Of a DNA stretch of 64,000 bases, positions 40,598 through 48,892 are shown piece after piece; position 1 is the stretch's first letter; every line of letters begins with the position of its first letter. Both the position numbers and the translations under genes were made by a program. The stretch spans positions 744,001-808,000 of the forward strand of contig NZ_AP024655.1 of the NCBI RefSeq assembly GCF_019977355.1, read 5' to 3'. Under the pieces are notes generated by a model. The model did not search any database, had not been told where the DNA came from, and saw nothing but the letters and a program-made list of their open reading frames with translations. Source of the DNA: Arthrobacter sp. NicSoilB8 (GTDB lineage: Bacteria > Actinomycetota > Actinomycetes > Actinomycetales > Micrococcaceae).

Positions 40598-41740
40598 TCA
40601 AATAAGGCTGGAAGCCATGGACTCGATGGCCAGCAGCGGCGCCACGTTGGTAGTGGTGATCCGTTTGCGGGCCTTGTTGATGGCGTCCATGCGGGCAAGG
40701 GTCACTTCGGCGGTGGAACGGGAGGCGAACTCAACGAGCTCGCTTCTGAGTTCAAGGTTGACGAGTTCCACGGCGTTCCCCATCTGGATGATCAGGACAT
40801 CCCGGTAAAAGGACAACAGGTCCGTCAGTGTGCGGTCAAGGGAATCGGTGACGGAGCGTTTGGCGCGGCGTTTCTGGTCGTCCTCGAGTTGCTTGACCTG
40901 GCTGCGCATGGCCGGCGGCAGCGTTCCGCTTTCGGGTGCCCCGAGGGTGGCCAGCAGGGCGGTTTTCTCGGCGGCGTCGCGCTCGTCATTCGAGCTGGTG
41001 GCTTCCTCAGTGGCGATCTTGACCAGCTTTTCGGCCATCATCACAGCTGCCGTGACGCCGCGGAGTGACAGCGGAAAGCGCACGGTCTCGAGGCGGCGCT
41101 CCCGTGCCTCCGGGTCCCGGGCCAGGCGGCGGGCGATCCCGACATGGCTTTGTGCCGCGCGGGCGGCGCGCTCGGCAACCGCCGGGTCCACGCCGTCGCG
41201 CTTGACCAGCAGGGCCGCGACGTCGGCGGCGGGCGGTAGCCGCAGCGCCACCGGACGGCAGCGGGAGCGGATCGTCACGAGGACATCGGCGGGGGAGGGG
41301 GCGCAGAGCATCCAGACGGTGCGGGGCGTGGGTTCCTCGATGGCCTTGAGCAGGACGTTGGTGGTCCGCTCGGCCATCCGGTCCGCATCCTCCACCACGA
41401 TGATCCGCCACCGGCCCGACGACGGCCGGTTCCCGGCGGTGGACACGAGCTCGCGCGCCTCGTCGATGGTGATGGTGACCTTCTCCGTGCGCACGAATGC
41501 GACGTCGGAATGGGTTTCGCCGAGGATGGTCAGGCATGCCGGGCATTCGCCGCAGCCGCGGAGACTGACGTCCTCCTGGTCACAATTCAGGGCCGCGGCG
41601 AAGGCCTTCGCGGCATTGGAGCGGCCGGAACCGGGCGGTCCGGTGAAAAGCCACGCATGCGTCAGCCCGTCGCCCTGGGCCGCTTGCCGCAGCTGGGCCA
41701 CGACGGCGTCCTGGCCCTGGAGGTCGTCCCAGACGCTCAT
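40598..41740 (-). CDS. holB: DNA polymerase III subunit delta'
   Basis: Clamp-loader subunit, 380 residues. AAA+ domain: HAWLFTGPPGSGRSNAAKAF has Arg in place of the P-loop Lys, as expected for the ATPase-inactive delta'. The Zn-binding loop is GCGECPAC. VVEDADRMAERTTNVLLKAI and EEPTPRTVWMLCA are family hallmarks, and LVTIRSRC is the SRC motif. Its ATG overlaps the tmk stop codon by four bases (ATGA), so the two are translationally coupled, a common actinobacterial arrangement. Confidence 0.95.
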   Translation of the reverse strand: MSVWDDLQGQDAVVAQLRQAAQGDGLTHAWLFTGPPGSGRSNAAKAFAAALNCDQEDVSLRGCGECPACLTILGETHSDVAFVRTEKVTITIDEARELVSTAGNRPSSGRWRIIVVEDADRMAERTTNVLLKAIEEPTPRTVWMLCAPSPADVLVTIRSRCRPVALRLPPAADVAALLVKRDGVDPAVAERAARAAQSHVGIARRLARDPEARERRLETVRFPLSLRGVTAAVMMAEKLVKIATEEATSSNDERDAAEKTALLATLGAPESGTLPPAMRSQVKQLEDDQKRRAKRSVTDSLDRTLTDLLSFYRDVLIIQMGNAVELVNLELRSELVEFASRSTAEVTLARMDAINKARKRITTTNVAPLLAIESMASSLI

Positions 41741-42441
41741 GCCGAGCTGCTTTGGGTGACGGCCAGCAGGGACTCGACGCGCTCGAAGATCCGTGCGGCG
41801 AGCTCGGCGACGGGAAGGCGGGCGGGCAGTACCAGATAAGCCTCCGGCCGGGCCGCGGCCAGGTCCAGGAAGGCTGTCCGGATTTTGGCGTGGAATTCGT
41901 CGGCCTCGGACTCGAGGCGGTCTTCGGCGGCGTCGCCGGCGGTGCGCCGCTGCCGGCCGACGGCGGGCTCGACGTCGAGAAGTACCGTCAGGTCCGGTTG
42001 CAGGCCCGACGTCGCCCAGGCGTTGATGTCCCGGACCGCTTCCGTCCCGAGGCCGCGGCCTGCACCCTGGTATGCGACCGAGGAGTCAATGTACCGGTCC
42101 GTCAGGACGATTTCGCCGCGTTCCAGGGCGGGCCGGATGACCTGGCTCGCGTGCGCGGCCCGGGACGCCGCGAATATCAGGGCCTCGGTGTGGGCGTCGA
42201 TGTGGCCGTGGCCGTGGTCCAGGACCAGGGAGCGCAGCTTCTCGCCGATCGGCGTGCCGCCCGGTTCCCGGGTCCGCAGCACCGTGAAGCCGCTCGTTTC
42301 CAGGGCCTTGGCGAGTTCCGCCGCCTGGGTGGACTTGCCGGCGCCGTCTCCGCCCTCGAAGGCGATGAACAGTCCGGGCCACAGTCGAGGCAACAGGCCG
42401 GACAACTGTTGAGGGGACGCTCCGGGGCTCTGGGTAGTCAC
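41737..42441 (-). CDS. tmk: Thymidylate kinase
   Basis: Phosphorylates dTMP to dTDP for DNA synthesis, 234 residues. The P-loop is FEGGDGAGKST (about 28-38). TREPGGTPIGEKLR binds the substrate, LTDRYIDSSVAYQG is the DRY motif and GDAAEDRLESE lies in the lid. The first 22 residues (TTQSPGASPQQLSGLLPRLW) are an unusual short extension. The start is GTG at 42441. It is the first gene of tmk-holB and is divergent from the PLP enzyme gene, with 98 bp between them. Confidence 0.95.
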   Translation of the reverse strand: MTTQSPGASPQQLSGLLPRLWPGLFIAFEGGDGAGKSTQAAELAKALETSGFTVLRTREPGGTPIGEKLRSLVLDHGHGHIDAHTEALIFAASRAAHASQVIRPALERGEIVLTDRYIDSSVAYQGAGRGLGTEAVRDINAWATSGLQPDLTVLLDVEPAVGRQRRTAGDAAEDRLESEADEFHAKIRTAFLDLAAARPEAYLVLPARLPVAELAARIFERVESLLAVTQSSSA

Positions 42442-42539
42442 GGTTCTAGACTACCGACAATCACTGACACTGCAGTCTGCTTGGGGCCTGCGGCGTAACG
42501 GCTTGGGTGCCATGCGCGGCGCCCGCGTACCCTGTCTCC

Positions 42540-43724
42540 ATGAGTCTCTCTGATGAACTGGCCGCAACGCTTTCGCCGGAATCCCTGGTTGTGGCGGCAG
42601 GGCGCCCGCCGCGCACCCGCGACGAACCGGTCAACCCGCCGCTGGTGCTGTCCTCGACCTACTTCGGGACGGGGCCGCTGGGCGACGGCGACCGCGGCTA
42701 CGGCCGGTATTCCAACCCCACGTGGGACCCGTTCGAAGAGGCCCTGGGCCAGTTGGAAGGCGCGGACCTGCCGGGCCTGCTCTACGCCTCGGGACTCGCC
42801 GCCGTCAGTTCAGCGTTGTCCCTGGTGCCGGCCCAGGGCGTGCTCGTGATGCCGTCGCACAGCTACGCGGGATCGGTCACCATGGCCACCGAACTGGCGG
42901 CCAAGGGCTTCCTCGAATTGCGGACGGTGGACATCGCGGACACCGGTGCCGTCATGGCCGCGCTTGCGCCGGCCGGCGGCCGCGCCGCCAGCATGCTGTG
43001 GCTCGAGAGCCCCACCAACCCCATGCTCGGCATCGCGGACATGCGGACCCTGACCGCCGCGGCGCATGAGGCGGGCGCGATCGTCGTCACGGACAACACC
43101 TTTTCCACGCCGCTGGTGCAGCAGCCCCTGAGCCTGGGCTCCGACGTCGTGCTGCATTCGGTGACGAAGTACCTCTCCGGCCACTCCGACGTCGTGCTCG
43201 GTGCGCTCGTGACGTCCGACGCCGGTCTCCGCGCCGCCCTGCTGCACCACCGCACCATCCACGGCGGGATCGCCGGACCGTTCGAGGCGTGGCTGGCGCT
43301 GCGCGGGCTCCGCACCCTGGCGCTGCGGATTGAACGCTCGCAGGCGTCGGCGCAGGTCCTGGCCGAACGGCTGAACGGGCACCCGCGGATCGCCGGGATC
43401 CGCTTCCCCGGCCTGGCCTCGGACCCCGGCCACGAACGTGCCAAGGCACAGATGAAGGGGTTCGGTTCCATCCTGTGCATCGAGGTGGCGCCGGCAGCAG
43501 GCCGCAGCGGCGCGGAGGCGGCGGACCGCATGATCAGGGCCCTGCACCTCTGGCTTCCCGCGACGTCCCTGGGCGGGGTGGAATCCCTGATCGAACGCCG
43601 GCGCCGGCACACGGCCGAGCCGGAGAGCGTGCCGGACAATCTGGTCCGGTTGAGCGTGGGAATTGAGAACGTGGAAGACCTCTGGGCCGATTTGGAACAG
43701 GCGTTGGGGACTCTGGACGGTTAG
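42540..43724 (+). CDS. Trans-sulfuration PLP enzyme (cystathionine gamma-synthase/lyase family)
   Basis: Cys/Met-metabolism PLP-dependent enzyme, 394 residues. RYSNPTWDPFEEALGQLEGA is the conserved N-terminal arm and YASGLAAVSSAL contacts PLP phosphate. LWLESPTNPML and VVTDNTFSTPL are the strand motifs, and SVTKYLSGHSDVV carries the Schiff-base Lys (about 210). The C-terminal VRLSVGIENVEDLWADL is standard. Sequence alone does not separate synthase from lyase activity. The ATG at 42540 is used; a GTG upstream in frame has no support. A small DUF2516 gene follows after nine bases. Confidence 0.92.
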   Translation: MSLSDELAATLSPESLVVAAGRPPRTRDEPVNPPLVLSSTYFGTGPLGDGDRGYGRYSNPTWDPFEEALGQLEGADLPGLLYASGLAAVSSALSLVPAQGVLVMPSHSYAGSVTMATELAAKGFLELRTVDIADTGAVMAALAPAGGRAASMLWLESPTNPMLGIADMRTLTAAAHEAGAIVVTDNTFSTPLVQQPLSLGSDVVLHSVTKYLSGHSDVVLGALVTSDAGLRAALLHHRTIHGGIAGPFEAWLALRGLRTLALRIERSQASAQVLAERLNGHPRIAGIRFPGLASDPGHERAKAQMKGFGSILCIEVAPAAGRSGAEAADRMIRALHLWLPATSLGGVESLIERRRRHTAEPESVPDNLVRLSVGIENVEDLWADLEQALGTLDG

Positions 43725-43733
43725 GCTGGGGGA

Positions 43734-44093
43734 GTGGACGGACGCATACTTATTTCCTTTGTCGAATCCGGGGTTTACCTGGTCCTGGCTGTCGTGGCCT
43801 TTGCCCTGGAGGCATGGGCGTTTTTCGACTGCCTTCGGCACAAGGCCAACGCGTTCGAGGCAGTGTCGAAGCGGACCAAGACCTTCTGGCTGGCCCTGAC
43901 CGGCGGCGCGTTCGCGGTTGGCCTGTTCTCCCTGCTCTCGCAGCTGGGCAGCAGCGGCGGCGCGAGTTCGCTCGGAATTTTCGGACTGGCAGCCGTGACG
44001 GCAGCGTCCGTGTACCTCGCCGACGTCCGCCCCGCGGTCAAGGACGCCGGCCATGGCCGGGGCCGCAACATGGGCCCCTACGGGCCCTGGTGA
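43734..44093 (+). CDS. DUF2516 family membrane protein
   Basis: 119 residues with three hydrophobic segments: ESGVYLVLAVVAFALEAWAF, FWLALTGGAFAVGLFSLLSQL and LGIFGLAAVTAASVYLADV. DVRPAVKD, followed by a Gly/Pro-rich tail, is typical of DUF2516. The start is GTG at 43734, preceded closely by GGGGGA. It follows the PLP enzyme by nine bases and is probably co-transcribed. Function unknown. Confidence 0.88.
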   Translation: MDGRILISFVESGVYLVLAVVAFALEAWAFFDCLRHKANAFEAVSKRTKTFWLALTGGAFAVGLFSLLSQLGSSGGASSLGIFGLAAVTAASVYLADVRPAVKDAGHGRGRNMGPYGPW

Positions 44094-44103
44094 CCACTGC
44101 CGG

Positions 44104-44952
44104 CTAACTCCACGGCGCCACGGCCTCCCAGCCGACCGTCACTTCGCCGAGCCGCCAGCGCGACGGGCCGTCCTGGACGGGCCAGCCGGCATCCAGCAGC
44201 GCCCGGCACATGGCCGAGAAGCGCTGCCGGTTGCCGAACGACGCCAGCGGAGCCGCCTCCAGCCAGGCCTTGTCCATCGCCTGCAGGTAGGCGTGGATCT
44301 TCTGTCCGGGCACATTGCGGTGGATCAGGGCCTTCGGCAGCCGTTCGGCGACGTCGGAGGGCAGCGTAAAGGCGCCGAACCGCATGGACACGCTCAGGCT
44401 CAGCGGCCGCTCGGCGTCGAGCGCCACCCAGGCGGCGCGACGCCCGATTTCATCGCACGTGCCGTCGATGAACAGTCCGCCCGCGGCAAGACGGCCCTGC
44501 ACCAGCCGCCAGATGCCGGGCACGTCGGCTTCCTCGTACTGACGCAGCACGTTGAAGGCGCGGACCAGCACGGGGCTTCCGGCCACGGGCAGCTCAAAGC
44601 CGCCCAGTTGGAACGTCAGGCCCGGCTGTTCGAGCGCCTTGGCCTGCCGGACACGCTCCGGTTCGATCTCGATCCCCACCACCTTCATGTCCGCGCGGAC
44701 GGCCGAGAGGCGTTCGAAGAGTTCGACGGCGGTGGCCGGCGAGGCGCCGTAGCCGAGGTCGACGGCGAGAGGATCGGCCGCGGCGCGCAGCCGCCAGGCC
44801 TGCGGCCCGGTCAGCCAGCGGTCCACGCGGCGCATCCGGTTGGGGTTCGTGGTTCCCCTGGTCACGTTTCCCACGGGCCGGCCGCCCCGCATGCCGCTTC
44901 CCGCCCCGCCCTGGTTCCGGGGGGCCAGCACCCGTTCAGCCTTTTGCACCAC
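44104..44952 (-). CDS. SAM-dependent methyltransferase (class I-like)
   Basis: 282 residues. ADPLAVDLGYGASPATAVEL is SAM motif I, followed by VVGIEIEPERV, with the acidic residue at the end of strand 2. VRAFNVLRQY and GLFIDGTCDEIGRRAAWV follow. The target is unknown; no RNA- or DNA-methyltransferase catalytic tetrad is seen. The basic N-terminal stretch AERVLAPRNQGGAGSGMRGG may bind nucleic acid. The start is placed at GTG 44952, with GGAGG upstream; the frame continues to 44985, but there it would run up to the palindromic repeat. It is convergent with the DUF2516 gene, ten bases apart. Confidence 0.8.
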   Translation of the reverse strand: MVQKAERVLAPRNQGGAGSGMRGGRPVGNVTRGTTNPNRMRRVDRWLTGPQAWRLRAAADPLAVDLGYGASPATAVELFERLSAVRADMKVVGIEIEPERVRQAKALEQPGLTFQLGGFELPVAGSPVLVRAFNVLRQYEEADVPGIWRLVQGRLAAGGLFIDGTCDEIGRRAAWVALDAERPLSLSVSMRFGAFTLPSDVAERLPKALIHRNVPGQKIHAYLQAMDKAWLEAAPLASFGNRQRFSAMCRALLDAGWPVQDGPSRWRLGEVTVGWEAVAPWS

Positions 44953-44986
44953 AAACCCACCATATCCTCCACGCCCCGCCCCCACC

Positions 44987-45065
44987 CTTCACTGCAACGC
45001 GGGGTCAGATCCGGCCCATGCCGGGCCCCGGGACGGGCGCGAGGTGACCCCGCGTTGCAGTGAAG
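44987..45065. repeat. 63-bp palindromic intergenic element, copy 2, with extended stem
   Basis: The core 44995-45057 has the same 13-bp termini as copies 1 and 3. The flanking 8-mers cttcactg and cagtgaag are complementary, so the outer stem is 21 bp and perfect. It lies in the divergent promoter region between the methyltransferase gene and gpmA. Confidence 0.93.
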
Positions 45066-45120
45066 AGCGCGCGGTGTAACGCTCTGCGCCGCCCGCGGGG
45101 GCTCGGCTAGGATGAAAACC

Positions 45121-45867
45121 ATGACCTACAAGCTGATTCTGCTGCGCCACGGCCACAGCGAATGGAACGCCAAGAACCTGTTCACCGGCTGGGTGGACGT
45201 TGACCTGAACGACCAGGGCCGCGCTGAGGCGGTTCGCGGCGGCGAGCTCCTCGTGGAGAACAACATCCTCCCCGACATCCTCTACACTTCGCGGCTGAAG
45301 CGGGCCATCAACACGGCCAACCTGGCCCTCGACAAGGCCGACCGCGGCTGGATCGACGTCAAGCGCGACTGGCGCCTGAACGAGCGCCACTACGGTGCGC
45401 TGCAGGGCAAGGACAAGGCCCAGACCCTCGCTGAGTACGGCGAGGAGCAGTTCATGACCTGGCGCCGTTCCTACGACACCCCGCCGCCGCCCCTGGCCGA
45501 TGATTCCGAGTTCTCCCAGGTGGGGGACCCGCGCTATAAGGACCTCGGCGACGCCGTCCCGCGCACCGAGTGCCTGAAGGACGTCCTGATCCGGCTGCTG
45601 CCGTACTGGGAATCGGACATCAAGGCCGACCTCAAGGCCGGCAAGACCGTCCTGGTGACCGCCCACGGCAACTCGCTCCGGGCCCTGGTCAAGCACCTGG
45701 ACGGCATCAGCGACGAAGACATCGCCGGCCTGAACATCCCCACCGGCATCCCGCTGGTCTATGAACTGGACGAGAACTTCAAGCCGCTGAACCCGGGCGG
45801 CACGTACCTCGACCCCGAGGCCGCCGCCGAGTCCATCAAGGCAGTCGCCAACCAGGGCAAGAAGTAG
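45121..45867 (+). CDS. gpmA: 2,3-bisphosphoglycerate-dependent phosphoglycerate mutase
   Basis: Glycolytic and gluconeogenic enzyme interconverting 3- and 2-phosphoglycerate, 248 residues. [20 protein letters not shown] has the phosphorylated His (about 9). [26 protein letters not shown] and [17 protein letters not shown] complete the dPGM pattern. Two ATGs (45112 and 45121) are in frame. The second is chosen because AGGA sits at normal distance and the product matches family length. It is followed by a bidirectional terminator facing phoU. Confidence 0.96.
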   Translation: MTYKLILLRHGHSEWNAKNLFTGWVDVDLNDQGRAEAVRGGELLVENNILPDILYTSRLKRAINTANLALDKADRGWIDVKRDWRLNERHYGALQGKDKAQTLAEYGEEQFMTWRRSYDTPPPPLADDSEFSQVGDPRYKDLGDAVPRTECLKDVLIRLLPYWESDIKADLKAGKTVLVTAHGNSLRALVKHLDGISDEDIAGLNIPTGIPLVYELDENFKPLNPGGTYLDPEAAAESIKAVANQGKK

Positions 45868-45910
45868 TCGGTACCCGCACCGCGCGAAGCGCAGAACACA
45901 GTGCAGAACA

Positions 45911-45955
45911 AACGACGGCGTCCGGCCACCCCCAAGGTGACCGGACGCCGTCGTT
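45911..45955. terminator. Bidirectional terminator between gpmA and phoU
   Basis: A 20-bp stem (aacgacggcgtccggccacc, one G-U) with a 5-base loop lies between the two convergent genes. Confidence 0.82.
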
Positions 45956-45975
45956 GTGTCAGCGGTTGGCCCGCG

Positions 45976-46638
45976 TCAGATGTGTTCGATGGTGTTCGGC
46001 TGCCACGCGCCGGTGACCAGGTACGTGACCTTCTGGGCCACGGAGACGCCGTGGTCGGCGAAGCGCTCAAAGTAGCGGCTGGCCAGTGCAACGTCCACAG
46101 TGGTGGCGGCCGACTCGTGCCAGTCGCTGCGCGCGATTGCCTTGAAAACGCTCAGGTGCAGATCGTTGACGGTGCTGTTGGCCTTCATGATGTCCCGGGC
46201 AACGCCAAGGTCGCGGGTGGCCAGCAGCTCAGTGAGCTTCTGCGCGATCAGCAGGTCCTGTTCCGCGAAGCTCTTGAAGGTTTCCTTCAGCTGATCCGGG
46301 ACCACGGTGGCGGGGTACCGCAGACGCGCCAGCTGGGCCAGGTGGCGGGCGAGGTCGCCCATGCGTTCCAGCGAGGCGCTCATCCGGAGCGAGCCAACGA
46401 GCATGCGCAGATCGCTCGCCACGGGACCCTGCAGGGCCAGGATGTCGATGGCGCGCTCGTCAAGACTGTTTTGCAGGAAGTCGATGCGGGCATCGGCGGC
46501 TATCACGTCCTCGGCGAGGTCGATATCGGCGCCCTGGAATGCTGTCGTGGCCTTGTCGATGGCCTCTGTGACCAGCGTTGAGATCTCGACGAGCTGTTCC
46601 CGTACCTGGGCGAGCTCCTCCTGAAAAACCTTACGCAC
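45976..46638 (-). CDS. phoU: Phosphate-specific transport system regulator PhoU
   Basis: Two three-helix bundles, 220 residues, connecting the Pst phosphate transporter to the SenX3-RegX3 kinase/regulator. ARIDFLQNSLDERAIDILAL and SASLERMGDLARHLAQLAR in the first half, and SRYFERFADHGVSVAQKVTYL in the second, are the E(R/K)xxD(H/L) metal-binding motifs. The start is GTG at 46638, with AAAGGA upstream. Divergent from senX3, with a PHO-box-like repeat between. The pst genes are not in this window. Confidence 0.96.
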   Translation of the reverse strand: MRKVFQEELAQVREQLVEISTLVTEAIDKATTAFQGADIDLAEDVIAADARIDFLQNSLDERAIDILALQGPVASDLRMLVGSLRMSASLERMGDLARHLAQLARLRYPATVVPDQLKETFKSFAEQDLLIAQKLTELLATRDLGVARDIMKANSTVNDLHLSVFKAIARSDWHESAATTVDVALASRYFERFADHGVSVAQKVTYLVTGAWQPNTIEHI

Positions 46639-46735
46639 GTGTGCGTCCTTTCCTCGGAAATATTGCCTGCAATCGAAGTGGCGGGCCTATTTCGGTTCAC
46701 CTACCGGCGCTCCAACGCTCAACTCTTTCAGTGCC

Positions 46736-46776
46736 CGGTGAACTGTTACGCCCCAATAGGTGAACGTTAGCTGAAC
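46736..46776. promoter_or_regulatory. Putative PHO box between phoU and senX3
   Basis: cggtgaac at 46736, aggtgaac at 46758 and agctgaac at 46769 lie at 22 and 11 bp spacing, so all are in phase with an 11-bp period (the unit at 46747 is degenerate). Read on the minus strand they give gttcacc-type direct repeats like actinobacterial PHO boxes. A further ggttcacc in opposite sense is at 46694-46701. Confidence 0.6.
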
Positions 46777-46836
46777 CGGCGCCCGTTTCGCAGGAGATTT
46801 CCGTTTCGGCCTCGCGGCAGAGCATAAGCTGGAGCC

Positions 46837-48078
46837 GTGGATCCAATGCTCATCGGCGTGATCGCCGGCCTGATCGGCCTCTCGTTTGGCATGTTCGGCG
46901 TACTCGCGTTCCGGGTGAGTGAGCAGCAGCGGCACATTGTCGACGTCGACGTCGAGGACCCCACCCTGCCTGAAGGCGCCGCTGAGGTGCTCGCCGTTCT
47001 CGGCCGCGCGTTCGTGGTGGTCGACGCGATCGACGGCGTGGTCCGCGCCAGCCCTGCCGCGTACGCCTACGGCCTGGTCCGCGGGCACACCCTGGTGCAC
47101 CAGCAGCTCCTGGAAATGACCGCCAAAGTGCGGCGGGACGGGGTCATCCTCGAAAAGCAGCTGGAGCTGCCGCGCGGCCCGCTCGGCCAGGGAACGATCG
47201 TTGTGCAGGTCCGGGCCGCAGTGCTTACCGAGGAATACATCCTCCTGCTGGCCGACGACCGGACGGAATTCACCCGCACCGAGGAAGTCCGCAACGACTT
47301 TGTCGCGAACGTCTCCCACGAACTGAAGACCCCGGTTGGCGCGATCTCGCTCCTGGCGGAGGCTCTCGAATCGTCCGCCGACGACCCCGAAGCCGTCAAA
47401 CGGTTTGCCAAGCGCATGCATAAGGAATCGACGCGGCTCGCGGCCCTTGTCCAGGACATCATTGAGCTCTCCCGGCTTCAGGGCGCCAACGTAGCGCAGC
47501 AGGGCCGCCCGGTGGACATCAATACGGTGGTGAGTGAGGCAGTGGACCGCTCCCAGCTGCCGGCCGAGACCAAGAACATCAAGCTGGTGGTCGGCGGGCA
47601 CGCGGACGCCAAGGTCTACGGCGACCAGGACCTCCTCGTCACTGCCCTGCGCAACCTGATCGACAACGCCATCCGCTACTCGCCGGAGAACACCAAGGTG
47701 GGCATCGGCATCCGGGCCAAGGACGGCCTCGTGGCGGTCTCGGTGACTGACCAGGGCGAAGGGCTCAGTCCCGAGGACCAGGAGCGTGTCTTCGAACGCT
47801 TCTACCGGGTGGACGCCGCCCGCTCGCGGCAGACCGGAGGCACCGGTCTGGGCCTGAGCATCGTCAAGCACGTCATTTCCAACCACGGCGGCGAGGTGAC
47901 CCTCTGGTCCCAGCCGGGCCAGGGCTCCACGTTCACCATTCGACTTCCCGAGATGGAAGGCCAGGACGACGGCGACGCCGCCGAGGCGGGCAAAGCCGCC
48001 GCCCGCCCATCCAGCCAGGACACCAGACCGCAACGACGTGACGCCGCCGGCGTCCATGAGCAAGGAGCTAGCGCTTGA
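46837..48078 (+). CDS. senX3: Phosphate-sensing sensor histidine kinase SenX3 (PhoR family)
   Basis: Membrane-bound histidine kinase, 413 residues. One N-terminal membrane segment (MLIGVIAGLIGLSFGMFGVL) is followed by a PAS-like domain (about 50-140). The H-box is VSHELKTPVGA (His about 160) and the N-box is LIDNAIRYSPE. G1 is VTDQGEGLSPEDQERVFERF and G2 is GGTGLGLSIVKHV. The lack of a large extracellular loop agrees with signalling through Pst/PhoU. The start is GTG at 46837. The stop codon overlaps the regX3 start (TTGA), so the two are coupled. Confidence 0.95.
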   Translation: MDPMLIGVIAGLIGLSFGMFGVLAFRVSEQQRHIVDVDVEDPTLPEGAAEVLAVLGRAFVVVDAIDGVVRASPAAYAYGLVRGHTLVHQQLLEMTAKVRRDGVILEKQLELPRGPLGQGTIVVQVRAAVLTEEYILLLADDRTEFTRTEEVRNDFVANVSHELKTPVGAISLLAEALESSADDPEAVKRFAKRMHKESTRLAALVQDIIELSRLQGANVAQQGRPVDINTVVSEAVDRSQLPAETKNIKLVVGGHADAKVYGDQDLLVTALRNLIDNAIRYSPENTKVGIGIRAKDGLVAVSVTDQGEGLSPEDQERVFERFYRVDAARSRQTGGTGLGLSIVKHVISNHGGEVTLWSQPGQGSTFTIRLPEMEGQDDGDAAEAGKAAARPSSQDTRPQRRDAAGVHEQGASA

Positions 48079-48755
48079 GCAGGATTCTTATTGTCGAGGA
48101 CGAGGAGTCCTTCAGCGACCCCCTGTCGTACCTGTTGGGTAAAGAAGGGTTTGAAGTGGAGGTGGTGGACAACGGACTGGACGCCATCACGGAATTCGAC
48201 CGCAACGGCGCCGACCTAGTGCTGCTGGACCTGCAGCTGCCGGGCCAGTCGGGCACGGAGGTGTGCCGCCAGCTCCGGCAGCGCTCCAGCGTGCCCGTGA
48301 TCATGCTGACGGCCAAGGACTCGGAAATCGACAAGGTGGTGGGGCTCGAGCTGGGCGCCGACGACTACGTCACCAAGCCCTACTCCTCTCGGGAACTCGT
48401 GGCCCGGGTCCGGGCCGTCCTGCGGCGCCAGAGCGAGCCGGAGGAGCTTGTCTCCAGCACGGTGCAGGCCGGTCCCGTCCGGATGGACATCGAACGCCAC
48501 GTGGTGAGCGTCGGCGGGGAGCAGATCGCCTTGCCGCTCAAAGAGTTCGAGCTGCTGGAGATGCTGCTGCGGAACTCCGGCCGAGTCCTGACCCGAGGCC
48601 AGCTGATCGACAGGGTCTGGGGTTCGGACTACGTCGGGGACACCAAGACCCTCGACGTCCACGTCAAGCGGCTGCGCAGCAAGATCGAGCCGGATGCCTC
48701 CGCTCCGCGGTACCTGATCACCGTGCGCGGGCTGGGATACAAGTTCGAGCCCTAA
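48075..48755 (+). CDS. regX3: Response regulator RegX3 (OmpR/PhoB family)
   Basis: Transcription factor of 226 residues. The receiver has the acidic pair Asp9/Glu10, phosphorylation site Asp52 (VLLDLQLP), Thr79 and Lys101. The winged-helix output ends LDVHVKRLRSKIEPDASAPR, YLITVRGLGYKFEP. It activates the phosphate-starvation regulon and probably its own locus through the PHO box upstream. The start is TTG at 48075, overlapping the senX3 stop. The TAA lies in a 14-bp tandem duplication. Confidence 0.96.
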   Translation: MSRILIVEDEESFSDPLSYLLGKEGFEVEVVDNGLDAITEFDRNGADLVLLDLQLPGQSGTEVCRQLRQRSSVPVIMLTAKDSEIDKVVGLELGADDYVTKPYSSRELVARVRAVLRRQSEPEELVSSTVQAGPVRMDIERHVVSVGGEQIALPLKEFELLEMLLRNSGRVLTRGQLIDRVWGSDYVGDTKTLDVHVKRLRSKIEPDASAPRYLITVRGLGYKFEP

Positions 48756-48777
48756 GGGCGGGGCCCTAAGGGCGGAT
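48750..48777. repeat. 14-bp tandem duplication over the regX3 stop codon
   Basis: ccctaagggcgggg and ccctaagggcggat are adjacent; the first contains the TAA stop. A third partial copy (ggggccctaa) lies near 48788-48797. The unit length is not a multiple of three. Confidence 0.88.
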
Positions 48778-48820
48778 CCCCACCGGCGGGGCCCTAAACA
48801 CCCGGCATCCACGCGCACGC

Positions 48821-48853
48821 AAAAGGAGGGGCACCCGCGGGTGCCCCTCCTTT
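48821..48853. terminator. Bidirectional terminator after regX3
   Basis: Stem aaaggaggggcaccc with complement and a 2-base loop, with A-run and T-run on opposite sides. It ends transcripts from regX3 and from the convergent lipoprotein gene. Confidence 0.88.
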
Positions 48854-48892
48854 GTGCAATGCGTCCGCTTGCCGTACATCCAGCCGCGGGGG

